A DNA stretch of 44,304 nt from Pseudomonadota bacterium. GTDB taxonomy: Bacteria; Pseudomonadota; Gammaproteobacteria; Burkholderiales; Burkholderiaceae_C. Shown here piece by piece: positions 1 through 10,482 of this stretch. A program made the translations under genes and the position numbers. The stretch covers positions 1 to 44,304 of the forward strand of contig JAKBNS010000183.1 in assembly GCA_021830925.1 (NCBI GenBank). The letters are read 5' to 3'. Position 1 is the first letter of the stretch. The number at the start of each line of letters is the position of its first letter. Under the pieces are notes generated by a model. That model had not been told where the DNA came from. It was given only the letters and a program-made list of their open reading frames with translations, and did not search any database.

Positions 1-547
1 CCGCCAGGCGGTTGAGCTCGATCACCTCGCTATCGAGCCCGCCGACGATCAGCAGGGTCGGAGCGAGCACCTGGGCGAGCTCCGCGCCGGCCAGGTCGGG
101 CCGGCCGCCGCGCGAGACCACGGCCGTGACCAGTCGTGGTCTGCGTGCCGCGGCAAGCAGCGCCGCCGCCGCGCCGGTGGACGCTCCGAACAAGCCCAGG
201 CGCGACCCCGGCACGCACTCTTCCCGCTGCAGCCAGTCCACCACGTCCACCAATCTGCGCGCAAGCCGCCCGATGTCGAAGCGCAGGACCGCGCCGCGGC
301 GATCGAGCGCCTGCTCGTCCGGAGTCAGCAGATCGAACAGCAGGGTTCCCAGGCCCGCCTGCCACAGGCGCCGCGCCACGTAGAGATTGCGCGGACTGTT
401 GCGGCTGCTGCCGCTGCCATGGGCGAACACCACCAGCCCCACGGCAGCGACCGGCAGGTCCAGCGCACCGTGCAGCACGACATCGCCCGCGGGAATGCGC
501 AGCTCGCGCGACGACGGTGGGTTGTGGCGCTCCGGTGCAGGCTCCAT
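1..547 (-). CDS. Alpha/beta hydrolase, dienelactone hydrolase-like, partial
   Basis: This minus-strand reading frame begins at an ATG at 547 and is still open at base 1, so the C-terminus is outside the window. About 182 residues are visible. The order of elements is that of an alpha/beta hydrolase: a strand with FAHGSGSSR (oxyanion-hole region, about residues 39-47), the nucleophile elbow GASTG (G-x-S-x-G, about residue 120), and a strand ending in GGLDSEV whose Asp is the likely acid of the triad. The His would lie off the edge. It resembles the small dienelactone hydrolase or phosphoribosyltransferase-associated hydrolases of proteobacteria. The substrate cannot be deduced. No strong ribosome-binding site is visible before the ATG, so the start is only probable. 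It is transcribed in the same direction as the binding-protein gene behind it, with about 200 bases between them. Confidence 0.72.
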   Translation of the reverse strand, partial: MEPAPERHNPPSSRELRIPAGDVVLHGALDLPVAAVGLVVFAHGSGSSRNSPRNLYVARRLWQAGLGTLLFDLLTPDEQALDRRGAVLRFDIGRLARRLVDVVDWLQREECVPGSRLGLFGASTGAAAALLAAARRPRLVTAVVSRGGRPDLAGAELAQVLAPTLLIVGGLDSEVIELNRLA

Positions 548-749
548 GGCTTCGGGATCCAGGGTGCGGCAGGACCGACGACACGCACGGGGAAATCCCG
601 TCTGCGCCTTGCTGCAGCCCGGCTCCCGCGCTACCGGAGCCGCGATGCCTATGCGCCGGCCCGCCGCACGAGAACCAATGTAGACCCCTTGCCGAGGCCC
701 GGGGCAGTGGCTGCCACCCGGATGCTGATGTGGCGCAAGCAGCGCGGCG

Positions 750-1487
750 TCAAGCGGTCGCCGGGGGCGCCACCGAGGCGCCCTGGATGCGGTGGCGCGC
801 CAGCGCCTCGGCGACGAAACCATCCGACTTCGCCTGTTCCACGAAATCCGCCAGCAGCGCTGCCGCCTCGGCGCCGGCGCTCCTGGGCAGACCCATCGCC
901 TGCTGGATGACCATGAAGCGCCCATCGAGCAGGCGCATTCCGCCAACGCGCCGGGCGTCTGCCTCGAGTTGCTGCTTCACCCCGGCGGCCACGTCGCCCG
1001 CGCCGGCCGCGAAGGCGTCCACCACGGCCGGCGAAGTCGGCGCGCGCACAATGCCGGCGTGGCGCAGCTCGCGCGTGAGGAACAGGTCGTAGGCGCTGCC
1101 CTTGCCGACCACCACCGTGACCCCTTCGCGATCGACCTGCTCGTTGGCGCGGATCGGCGAATCCTCGTGCACAAGGTAGCAGCCCTCGATCAACACATAG
1201 GCAGCGGTGAAGGCGATGTCGCGACCGCGCACCGGGTCGATGGCGAAAAAGCCCACGTCGGCCTCCTCGCCCGCGACCACGTCCACCGATTTGCCCGCGG
1301 CATCCACCACCACCAGATCCAGTTCCAGCCCGAGCTGCCCGGCCAGGCGCCGCGCCAGGTCCACCGACACGCCGCGGGGCTCGCCGGTGGCGGGATCGCG
1401 CCCGGCGAGGATCGGGTTGCCCAGGTTGATCGCCGCGCGCAGGCGGCCGGCGGGGGCAAGGGCCGCGATCGCGGATTTCGGGGACAT
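750..1487 (-). CDS. Family 3 solute-binding-like protein without signal peptide
   Basis: The 245-residue product has the fold pattern of ABC-transporter family 3 substrate-binding proteins. An early strand (AAINLGNPILAG) is followed by a segment stating the ligand range ([19 protein letters not shown]), the ADVGFFAIDPVRGRDIAFT core typical of amino-acid binders, and a second lobe (VTVVVGKGSAYDL). Family members are normally secreted. Here no hydrophobic leader is present from either ATG (1493 or 1487), so the protein is probably cytoplasmic or the family role has shifted. AAGGAG lies nine bases before the ATG at 1487 and only three before 1493, so 1487 is preferred. No permease or ATPase gene is adjacent. 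It may act as a soluble sensor or enzyme (cyclohexadienyl dehydratase is a related fold). The ligand is unknown. Confidence 0.7.
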   Translation of the reverse strand: MSPKSAIAALAPAGRLRAAINLGNPILAGRDPATGEPRGVSVDLARRLAGQLGLELDLVVVDAAGKSVDVVAGEEADVGFFAIDPVRGRDIAFTAAYVLIEGCYLVHEDSPIRANEQVDREGVTVVVGKGSAYDLFLTRELRHAGIVRAPTSPAVVDAFAAGAGDVAAGVKQQLEADARRVGGMRLLDGRFMVIQQAMGLPRSAGAEAAALLADFVEQAKSDGFVAEALARHRIQGASVAPPATA

Positions 1488-1569
1488 GACCATGCACTCC
1501 TTCGGGGATCGGACTGTCAGTCTATGTCGGCACACGGATCACGTTCTGCGCGAACGCGGGTAGGCGACC

Positions 1570-1617
1570 CATATGATGATATGGTTTCTTATATGGCTGC
1601 ATGATCCAGTGGATCAT
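1570..1617 (+). promoter_or_regulatory. Palindrome-rich promoter/operator of brnTA
   Basis: This stretch is strikingly AT-rich for the window. It holds CATAT-GATG-ATATG (1570-1583), a further ATATG at 1591-1595, and a perfect seven-base inverted repeat ATGATCC-AGT-GGATCAT at 1601-1617 that overlaps the preferred brnT start codon at 1616. TATGAT at 1572-1577 is a fair -10 hexamer; no convincing -35 is seen. BrnA antitoxins are known to bind palindromic DNA at their own promoter, so these repeats are the natural operator candidates. The second palindrome could also form an mRNA hairpin at the brnT start. Confidence 0.5.
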
Positions 1618-1906
1618 GGCCTTGGCGCACTTCGAATGGGACTCCGACAAGGACGCGGAAAACCAGCGCAAGCACGGCGTTTCATTCGGGCGCGCGCAGT
1701 ACGCCTTCGGCGACCCGCAACGGATTCTGGCTCGGGATATCTCGCATAGTCGGACGGAAGAACGCTTCTATTGTTTCGGCTGGGTCGATGGCGGCATCCT
1801 GACGGTCCGCTTCACCTACAGGGCGTCGGCCATTCGGATCATTGGCGCCGGCTACTGGCGCAAGGGAAGGAAGATCTATGAGCACCAGAACTCGATACAC
1901 CGATGA
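1616..1906 (+). CDS. brnT: BrnT family type II toxin
   Basis: BrnT toxins are small ribonucleases of RelE-like fold that stop translation and are neutralised by BrnA. The 96-residue product shows the family signature from the start: HFEWDSDKDAENQRKHGVSF, then FGDP, the RTEERFYCFGWVDG strand and the C-terminal WRKGRKIYEHQ. An in-frame ATG at 1601 would add MIQWI, but family members start just before FEWD, so 1616 is preferred. The reading frame overlaps brnA by 29 bases, as expected for a co-translated toxin-antitoxin pair. The usual C-terminal ISAR-type motif reads IGAGYW here, which may change activity. The gene sits in DNA less GC-rich than its surroundings, consistent with horizontal acquisition. 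Confidence 0.88.
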   Translation: MALAHFEWDSDKDAENQRKHGVSFGRAQYAFGDPQRILARDISHSRTEERFYCFGWVDGGILTVRFTYRASAIRIIGAGYWRKGRKIYEHQNSIHR

Positions 1907-2174
1907 ACCTCTGGGCACGGTGGAGATCGTTCCCGATTTCCTCCCGTCCCCTGCCGAGCTGGCCTTTCGCGAAGAGGGGGTCAAGATCACCTTGGCGCTC
2001 AGCAGGAAGAGCATCGACTACTTCAAGTCCGAGGCGGCCAGACACCACACGCAGTACCAGCGGATGATCCGCCGCCTGCTGGATGCCTATGTGGATGCGC
2101 AGATCAAGGCCGACACATCGCCACGGATCGATCCGGCCGGGCATCCCGCCACGCGGCGCGCAGCTCGTCGCTGA
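1878..2174 (+). CDS. brnA: BrnA family antitoxin (ribbon-helix-helix)
   Basis: BrnA is the DNA-binding antitoxin that sequesters BrnT and represses the shared promoter. The 98-residue product carries the family core EGVKITLALSRKSIDYFKSE (strand then helix of a CopG/MetJ-type fold, about residues 33-52), followed by HHTQYQRMIRRLLDAYVDAQ, which closely matches known BrnA proteins. The start at 1878 is chosen because GGAAGGAAG lies just upstream; longer frames only add residues read inside brnT. The C-terminal 20 residues are basic and probably disordered. A small hairpin (GGCCCG/CGGGCC, 2196-2214) lies after the stop but lacks a T-tract. Confidence 0.88.
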   Translation: MSTRTRYTDEPLGTVEIVPDFLPSPAELAFREEGVKITLALSRKSIDYFKSEAARHHTQYQRMIRRLLDAYVDAQIKADTSPRIDPAGHPATRRAARR

Positions 2175-2261
2175 CTGGCTCGAAGGGGCAGACGCGGCCC
2201 GACGTGCGCGGGCCAACGCATCTAAGATCGCGGACATTTCGCGCCTCTCGCGGAGACCGCC

Positions 2262-3494
2262 TTGAGCAAGTTCCTTCCTGGTCGTGCCGAGCCGGACAAC
2301 GACGTCGCGGCCCTGGTGGTGCTGTGGCTGGTGGGCGCCTGCCTGCGCCTGACCATCCTCGCGGTGCCGCCGCTGATGCCCCTGCTGCACGCCACGCTGG
2401 GGCTGAACGAGGGCCAGGTGGGCCTGCTGTCCTCGCTGCCCTCGCTGATGTTCGCGCTGGCGGCGATTCCCGGCGCCTTCCTGGTGGCGCGCTGGGGTAT
2501 CGGCGCCACGCTGCTCATCGGACTGCTGCTCAACGCCGTGGCCTCGGCGGCGCGCGGCATGGTGCCCCAGGTCGACTTCCTCTACGTCACCACGGCGCTG
2601 ATGGCCGCCGGCGTGGCCGTGACCCAGCCCGCCCTGCCGCCGCTGGTGCGCAACCGCTTTCCCCGGCGCATCGGTTTCGCCACCGCCGTGTACACCAACG
2701 GCCTGCTGGTGGGCGAGATCCTCGCCGCCTCGCTGACCCAGCCGCTGGTGCTGCCGATGGTGGGCGGACATTGGCGCGGCGCGGTCGCGGTGTGGGCGCT
2801 GCCGGTGCTGCTGACCGCCGCGCTGGTGCTGGTGTTCGGGCGCCACCTGGTGCCCGGAGGGCGCCCGGCCGCGAACGCGCGCCAGTGGATCCCCGACTGG
2901 AAGCACCCGCTGATCTGGCGCCTGGGCTTCCTGCTCGGCGGCGTCAACGCCATGTACTTCGTCGCCAACGCCTTCCTGCCCGACTTCGCCACCGCCGCCG
3001 GCCACCCGGAACTCATCGAGAGCGCGCTGACGGCGCTGAACCTGGCGCAGTTGCCGGCCTCCTTCCTGATGCTGGCGCTGGCCGGGCGCCTGGCCACCAG
3101 CCGCTGGGCCTACGTGGTCACGGCCTCGGTGTCCCTGCTCAGCGTGCTGGGCATCATCGTCTCGCGCGGCGAGGGCATGGTGGTGTGGTGCGCGGTGCTG
3201 GGCTTTTCCAACTCCATCACCCTGATCCTGGCCTTCGCGCTGCCCTCGCTGCTGTGCGCGCCGGCGGACGTGCCGCGCACCTCGGCCGGCATGTTCACCA
3301 TCAGCTACGGCTGGGCCATGGCGGTGTCGATATTCAGCGGCCAGTTGTGGGACTGGACCCGCTCCTCGCTCAGCGGCATCGCGCCGCTGGCGCTGTGCGC
3401 GGTGATCACCGCGCTGCTGGCCTGCACCCTGCGCCTGCGCGGGCACCTCGCGCAGGGCGAAGCGGCTCCAGCAATTTCGGCGCGGGCCGACTAG
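2262..3494 (+). CDS. MFS transporter, CynX/NimT-like
   Basis: This 410-residue integral membrane protein has about twelve hydrophobic segments and the major facilitator layout. A first helix with LRLTILAVPPLMPLL is followed by LNEGQVGLLSSLPSLMFAL, the pattern of the CynX/NimT (cyanate and nitroimidazole) branch, and by VARWGIGATLL in place of the usual loop 2-3 motif. The start is a TTG at 2262, six bases after GGAG in CGGAGACCGCC; no ATG sits at an acceptable place. It is followed on the same strand by a second MFS gene and then by convergent dgdA, so uptake of a dialkylglycine or related small acid is a reasonable guess from context only. The substrate is not shown by the sequence. Confidence 0.8.
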   Translation: MSKFLPGRAEPDNDVAALVVLWLVGACLRLTILAVPPLMPLLHATLGLNEGQVGLLSSLPSLMFALAAIPGAFLVARWGIGATLLIGLLLNAVASAARGMVPQVDFLYVTTALMAAGVAVTQPALPPLVRNRFPRRIGFATAVYTNGLLVGEILAASLTQPLVLPMVGGHWRGAVAVWALPVLLTAALVLVFGRHLVPGGRPAANARQWIPDWKHPLIWRLGFLLGGVNAMYFVANAFLPDFATAAGHPELIESALTALNLAQLPASFLMLALAGRLATSRWAYVVTASVSLLSVLGIIVSRGEGMVVWCAVLGFSNSITLILAFALPSLLCAPADVPRTSAGMFTISYGWAMAVSIFSGQLWDWTRSSLSGIAPLALCAVITALLACTLRLRGHLAQGEAAPAISARAD

Positions 3495-3509
3495 CATTCG
3501 GCTTCCATC

Positions 3510-3542
3510 GCCCGGGCAGCGCGGCCACGCCGCGCCCCGGGC
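3510..3542 (+). terminator. GC-rich hairpin between two MFS genes
   Basis: A long stem is visible: GCCCGGG pairs with CCCGGGC, and inside it GCGCGG pairs with CCGCGC, with loop CCACG and a CA bulge. It is followed by only TTTG. It could be a weak intrinsic terminator or an attenuating and stabilising hairpin between the two transporter genes. Confidence 0.45.
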
Positions 3543-3565
3543 TTTGTCACAAGGAAGCCACGTCC

Positions 3566-6254
<2,689 letters not shown>

Positions 6255-7112
6255 GTGGCGCGCACCCTGGACATCGACCTGCTGCGCTCCTTCGTGGTCA
6301 TCGCCGAGACGCGCACCCTCAGCCACGCGGCCGAGCGCGTCGGGCGTACCCAGTCGGCGCTGAGCCAGCAGATCAAGCGCCTGGAGCAGACCGCGGGCCA
6401 GGCACTGTTCCAGCGCACGGGCCGCGGCGTGGTGCTCACCGAGGCGGGCGAGCGCCTGCTGCACCACGCCCACCGCATGCTGCGCCTGCACGACGAGGCC
6501 CTGGCCGAGGTCTCCGGCAGGGGGCTGTCGGGCAGCATCCGCTTCGGTTGCCCCGACGACTACGCGCAGGCCTTCCTGCCAGCGCTGCTGCGCGGCTTCG
6601 CGGCGCGGCACCCGCAGGTGCGGGTGGAACTGCACTGCGCCCCCACGCCACGCCTGTGCGAGCAGTTGCGGCGCCATGCGCTGGACCTGGCCCTGACCTC
6701 GCTGCCGGACACGGCTGCGCCGCGTGCGGTGATCCGTCGCGAGCCCCTGGTGTGGGTCGGCGGCCCCGGCATGGACGCCCGCGCGCATGACCCGCTGCCG
6801 CTGGCGCTGTCCGACCCGGACACGCTGGATCACGTCGCGGCCCTCGAGGCGCTGCGGCGCGCCGGGCGCGCCTGGCGCATCGCCTGCGCCAGCAGCTCTC
6901 TGTCGGGATTGACCGCGCTGGTGCGCTCGGGCCAGGCCTTCGCCGTGCTCACGCGCAGCGCAGTGCCGGACGACCTGCAGGTGCTGCGCCAGGATTCCGG
7001 ACTGCCCGCGCTGCCCGAGGTGTGCCTGGCCATCCAGGCCGACGACACGCGCGCCGGAGCGCTGGCCGAGGCCTTCTCGGCCCACATCCGCGCCATGCTG
7101 CCGCTGCTTTGA
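6255..7112 (+). CDS. dgdR: LysR-type regulator of dgdA
   Basis: A 285-residue LysR-type transcriptional regulator. The N-terminal winged helix-turn-helix spans about residues 5-65 (LDIDLLRSFVVIAETRTLSHAAERV, then RTQSALSQQIKRLEQ and the wing LFQRTGRGVVLTEAGE). A linker helix and a two-lobed effector domain beginning SGSIRFGCPDDYAQAFLP follow. The effector region is shorter and more divergent than in many LysR proteins. By position it should regulate dgdA and itself in response to a dialkylglycine such as 2-aminoisobutyrate, as described for DgdR in B. cepacia. The start is a GTG with AAAGGA upstream. Confidence 0.87.
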   Translation: MARTLDIDLLRSFVVIAETRTLSHAAERVGRTQSALSQQIKRLEQTAGQALFQRTGRGVVLTEAGERLLHHAHRMLRLHDEALAEVSGRGLSGSIRFGCPDDYAQAFLPALLRGFAARHPQVRVELHCAPTPRLCEQLRRHALDLALTSLPDTAAPRAVIRREPLVWVGGPGMDARAHDPLPLALSDPDTLDHVAALEALRRAGRAWRIACASSSLSGLTALVRSGQAFAVLTRSAVPDDLQVLRQDSGLPALPEVCLAIQADDTRAGALAEAFSAHIRAMLPLL

Positions 7113-7124
7113 GCCGGCCCTGCA

Positions 7125-7142
7125 GCCCGGACACGCCCGGGC
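7125..7142 (+). terminator. Possible hairpin terminator after dgdR
   Basis: GCCCGG pairs with CCGGGC across an ACACGC loop 12 bases past the dgdR stop. A short TTT run follows a few bases later. The stem is strong but the T-tract is poor, so termination is uncertain. Confidence 0.3.
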
Positions 7143-7180
7143 TAGGATTTGTCCATGGACCATCCGCAAGCGCCGCTCGC

Positions 7181-8584
7181 ATGACATCCGCGGACGACAC
7201 GCGCGAGCGCGGCCTCGGCGCGGTGGCGTTGCTGGTGGCCGGCACCTTTTTCATGGAGAACCTGGACGCCACGGTCATCACTCCGGCGATCCCGCAGATG
7301 GCGGCCAGTTTCGCGGTGCCGCCGGTGGCGCTCAACACCGGGGTGAGCGCGTACATGCTGACCCTGGGGGTGTTCATTCCGGCCAGCGGCTGGATCGCCG
7401 ATCGCTTCGGCGCGCGCAAGGTGTTCGCGTCGGCCATCGCGCTGTTCACCATCGCCTCGTGGCTGTGCGGCCATGCCGACGGGCTGGCGGAATTCGTCGC
7501 CATGCGCGTGCTGCAGGGCATCGGCGGGGCCTTGATGGTGCCGGTGGGCCGCCTGGTGGTGCTGCGCGTGACCCCCAAGCAGCGCCTGGTGCAGGCCATC
7601 GCCACCCTCACCTGGCCGGCGCTGGTGGCACCGGTGCTGGGGCCGCCGCTCGGCGGGCTGCTCGCGCAGCAGGCGAACTGGCGCTGGATCTTCTACCTCA
7701 ACCTTCCGCTGGGCCTGCTCGCGCTGCCGCTGGCGCTGCTGCTGGTGCCCCATGCGCGCGAGCCTCGCGTGGATCCCTTCGACTGGCCCGGCTTCGGGTT
7801 GTGCGCGGGCGCGCTGCTCGCGCTGCTGAGCGTGGCCGACATGGTGTCCGGCCCGCGCGCGCCCTGGGCCGGCGTGGCCGGCGCCGCGGCCTGCGGGCTG
7901 GTGCTGCTGGCCCTGGCCGTGCGCCACCTCGGGCGCAGCCCGCACCCGGTGCTGTCGCTGTCGGCCTTGAAGGTTCCGAGTTTCGCGGTGACCGTCCGGG
8001 GCGGCTCGCTGTTCCGCATGGGGGTCAGCGCGGTGCCCTTCCTGCTGCCGCTGATGTTCGAGCTGGGCTTCGGCTACGGCCCGCTGCGCGCAGGCTCCAT
8101 GCTGATGGCCGTGTTCGCCGGCAACCTGCTGATGAAACTGGGTACCACCCAGGTATTGCGGCGCTTCGGGTTCCGCCGCGTGCTCGTGGTCAACGGCCTG
8201 CTCAATGCCTGCGCCATCGCCGCCTGCGCGCTGCTCACGCCGTCCATGCCCCCGGCGCTGATCGCCATGGTCCTGTTCGTCGGCGGCATGACGCGCTCGA
8301 TGCAGTTCACCGCCTTCAACACCCTGGCCTTCGCCGACATCGAACAGCGTGCGATGGCCGCGGCCAACACCCTGTTCTCCACCGTGTTCCAACTGGCCAT
8401 GGGCCTGGGCGTGGCCCTGGGCGCGGTGGCCTGGCACGCGGGCACGCTGCTGGCCCCCCAGGCGTCGCCGGTCCTCGCATTCCGCGGGGCATTCCTGCTG
8501 GTGGCGGCGGTGTCGCTGCTGGGCGTGCGCGACAGCTTCTCGCTGCATCCCCAGGCCGGGCACCAGGTGGCGCGCGGCGCCTGA
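7181..8584 (+). CDS. DHA2-family MFS efflux transporter
   Basis: A 467-residue drug:H+ antiporter-like protein of the 14-helix DHA2 (EmrB/QacA) type. Recognisable signatures include the first helix with FMENLDATVITPAIPQMA (Asn-Leu-Asp-Ala of this branch), the loop GWIADRFGARKVF, the antiporter motif C region LVAPVLGPPLGGLL, and NWRWIFYLNLPLG. The likely role is proton-driven export of a toxic organic compound. The ATG at 7181 is chosen because the longer frame upstream reads through dgdR. A nine-codon open frame starting at 7155 ends with its TGA overlapping this ATG. The next gene, an acetyltransferase of the phosphinothricin type, may form a resistance pair with it. Confidence 0.85.
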   Translation: MTSADDTRERGLGAVALLVAGTFFMENLDATVITPAIPQMAASFAVPPVALNTGVSAYMLTLGVFIPASGWIADRFGARKVFASAIALFTIASWLCGHADGLAEFVAMRVLQGIGGALMVPVGRLVVLRVTPKQRLVQAIATLTWPALVAPVLGPPLGGLLAQQANWRWIFYLNLPLGLLALPLALLLVPHAREPRVDPFDWPGFGLCAGALLALLSVADMVSGPRAPWAGVAGAAACGLVLLALAVRHLGRSPHPVLSLSALKVPSFAVTVRGGSLFRMGVSAVPFLLPLMFELGFGYGPLRAGSMLMAVFAGNLLMKLGTTQVLRRFGFRRVLVVNGLLNACAIAACALLTPSMPPALIAMVLFVGGMTRSMQFTAFNTLAFADIEQRAMAAANTLFSTVFQLAMGLGVALGAVAWHAGTLLAPQASPVLAFRGAFLLVAAVSLLGVRDSFSLHPQAGHQVARGA

Positions 8585-8657
8585 AGGCGCCACGCCGCCG
8601 GATCCTCGCGCCCCCGGGACACTACGATCGAGGCCTTCGATGCAGGAGAAACGGACG

Positions 8658-9188
8658 ATGGACCCATTCGAGATCGTGCGGTGCAGCCATGAGCGGCACG
8701 CGGGAGCGATCCTGGACATTTTCAACGAGGCGATCGCGCATTCGACCGCGCTGTACGACTACAAGCCGCGCGAACCCCAGAGCATGGTCGGCTGGTTCGA
8801 GGCCAAGCAGCGAGGCGGCTTCCCGGTGATCGGCGTGGAGGACGCGGCCGGCACGCTGCTGGCCTTCGGCAGCTACGGAACCTTCCGCGCCTGGCCGGCC
8901 TACAAGTACACGGTGGAGCACTCGGTATACGTGCACAAGGACCACCGCGGCCGCGGACTCGGCCGCCTGGTGATGCAGCGCCTGATCGAAGCCGCGCGCG
9001 AACAGGGACTGCACGCGATGATCGGCGGCATCGACGCCGCCAACGCCGGCAGCATCGCCCTGCACGCCGGCCTGGGCTTCCGCCACGTGGGCACCCTGCC
9101 GCAGGTGGGCTTCAAGTTCGGCCGCTGGCTGGACCTGGCCTTCTACCAGTTGCTGCTGGACACGCCGGCGAGTCCGGTGGACGGCTGA
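8658..9188 (+). CDS. GNAT N-acetyltransferase, phosphinothricin/methionine sulfoximine type
   Basis: A 176-residue GNAT enzyme that should transfer acetyl from acetyl-CoA to an amino group. The order matches Pat/MnaT proteins: DIFNEAIAHSTALYDYKPR near the N-terminus, the acceptor-site segment YKYTVEHSVYVHKDHRGRGLGRLVM carrying the acetyl-CoA pyrophosphate loop (RGRGLG), MIGGIDAANAGSIALHAGLGF, and VGFKFGRWLDLAFYQLLL. Members acetylate phosphinothricin, methionine sulfoximine or methionine sulfone. GGAG at 8645-8648 points to the ATG at 8658; an in-frame ATG at 8640 would add six residues. It lies 74 bases behind an efflux gene on the same strand. Confidence 0.87.
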   Translation: MDPFEIVRCSHERHAGAILDIFNEAIAHSTALYDYKPREPQSMVGWFEAKQRGGFPVIGVEDAAGTLLAFGSYGTFRAWPAYKYTVEHSVYVHKDHRGRGLGRLVMQRLIEAAREQGLHAMIGGIDAANAGSIALHAGLGFRHVGTLPQVGFKFGRWLDLAFYQLLLDTPASPVDG

Positions 9189-9226
9189 CTGCGCCGTCCG
9201 CCGCAGGCGCCAGCGTCCCCCAAGCC

Positions 9227-10240
9227 ATGTGCAGCCACCCGACCGGCGAGCCCGCCCCGCGCCGCTTCCGGCTGGAGCTGCCCTGGCGGCCGCCCTACGA
9301 CTGGCCGGGCATGCTCGGCTTCCTGGCGCTGCGCGCGATCCCCGGCGTCGAGACCGTGCACGGCGATGCCTACGCGCGCAGCATCCGGCTGGACGACTGC
9401 CGCGGCTGGATGCTGGTGCGCCCGGCGCCGCGCAAACAGGCGCTGCGCGCCGAGCTGCATCTGCTCGAGGGCGCGCCCACGCCGCGGCTGCTCGCCCGTC
9501 TGCGCCACCTGTTCGACCTCGACACCGATCCGCTGCCGATTCGCGCCCACCTGGAGCGCGATGCCCTGCTGGCACCGCTGCTGGCGGCGCGCCCCGGACT
9601 GCGGGTTCCCGGCGCCTGGGAGGGATTCGAACTCGGCATGCGCGCCGTGCTCGGCCAGCAGGTCACGCTGGGCGCGGCGCGCAACCTGGCCGCGCGCCTG
9701 GTGGCGCTGCACGGCGAGGCCCTGCCCGCCACCTGCGAGCAAGCCTTCGCGGGCATCGATCGCCTGTTCCCGCGCGCCGCGCCGGTGGCCGAGGCGCGGG
9801 ACCTGGGCCTGGCGCTGCGCATGCCGAGGGCGCGCGCCGCCACGCTGTGCGGCATCGCGCGCGCGGCGGCGGCCGACCCCGGGCTGCTCGGCGACGACGC
9901 CGATGGGAGTCTCGACTCAGCCCCGGACGGGCTGGATGGCGCACTGGCCGGGCTGCGCGCGCTGCCTGGCGTCGGCGACTGGACGGCCCAATACATCGCG
10001 ATGCGCGCGCTGCGTCAGCCCGACGCCTTTCCGGCCGGGGACGTCGGCCTGGCGCGAGCCGTCGCCCGGGGCGGCCCGCGCCCCGCCGCGCGCGCGCTGC
10101 TGGAGCGCGCCGCCGCGTGGCGCCCCTGGCGCGCCTACGCGGCGCTGCATCTGTGGACGTCCGAGACCCATTCCCAAGACGCACGGATTCCGCCTTCGAC
10201 CCGGAGCCAGGCCGAGGCTCGCGGCGATCCGCGGGCATGA
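9227..10240 (+). CDS. alkA: DNA-3-methyladenine glycosylase II (AlkA)
   Basis: AlkA removes alkylated bases such as 3-methyladenine from DNA, starting base excision repair. The 337-residue product has the N-terminal AlkA domain (RLELPWRPPYDWPGMLGFLALRAIPG), the helical core with VLGQQVTLGAA (about residue 142-150), the helix-hairpin-helix LPGVGDWTAQYIAMRAL (246-262) and the catalytic Asp272 in FPAGDVGL. It closes with WRPWRAYAALHLW. No Ada methyltransferase domain is fused. After Trp310 there is a tail of 27 hydrophilic residues, longer than usual and rich in charged residues; it may be a genuine extension or decayed sequence. The start at 9227 follows a spacer of 38 bases after the acetyltransferase gene. 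Confidence 0.9.
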   Translation: MCSHPTGEPAPRRFRLELPWRPPYDWPGMLGFLALRAIPGVETVHGDAYARSIRLDDCRGWMLVRPAPRKQALRAELHLLEGAPTPRLLARLRHLFDLDTDPLPIRAHLERDALLAPLLAARPGLRVPGAWEGFELGMRAVLGQQVTLGAARNLAARLVALHGEALPATCEQAFAGIDRLFPRAAPVAEARDLGLALRMPRARAATLCGIARAAAADPGLLGDDADGSLDSAPDGLDGALAGLRALPGVGDWTAQYIAMRALRQPDAFPAGDVGLARAVARGGPRPAARALLERAAAWRPWRAYAALHLWTSETHSQDARIPPSTRSQAEARGDPRA

Positions 10241-10255
10241 CCCCTTGAGATTCTG

Positions 10256-10275
10256 CTGGATACTGCAGGTTCCAG
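10256..10275. other. Imperfect palindrome upstream of cydA
   Basis: CTGGATACTGCAGGTTCCAG reads nearly the same on both strands: 16 of 20 positions agree, with an inner CTGCAG core. It sits 16 bases after the alkA stop and about 210 bases before cydA. It could be a regulator site or a weak hairpin. The rest of the 242-base gap (10241-10482) shows only AT-richer patches around 10310-10345 and no clear promoter. Confidence 0.3.
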
Positions 10276-10482
10276 CGCGAAATCCGCTCGGAATCCGGGT
10301 TCACAACCATTCGTAATAACCCCACGCGCCATTTTTGATTTTTGCTGCCCGTCAAGACCCGGCATCGGAATCCGGCCTATGGTTCAGCCAGAGAATCGCG
10401 CGGGTGGCAGCGATGCGCAGTCGGCCCCGGCCGGCGCCCGCGCGGATCGCCTCTTTCCTCGGTGCGCCTCAGGGAGCATGCA

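Noticed and set aside
2204-3565. In-frame extension that would fuse a long N-terminus to the second MFS protein
   Set aside because: The extension reads the first MFS gene in the wrong frame; AAGGAAG and ATG at 3566 give a normal start.
10335-10355. FNR/Anr box upstream of cydA (TTGAT ... GTCAA)
   Set aside because: The half-sites are 11 bases apart instead of four, so the dyad does not fit FNR.
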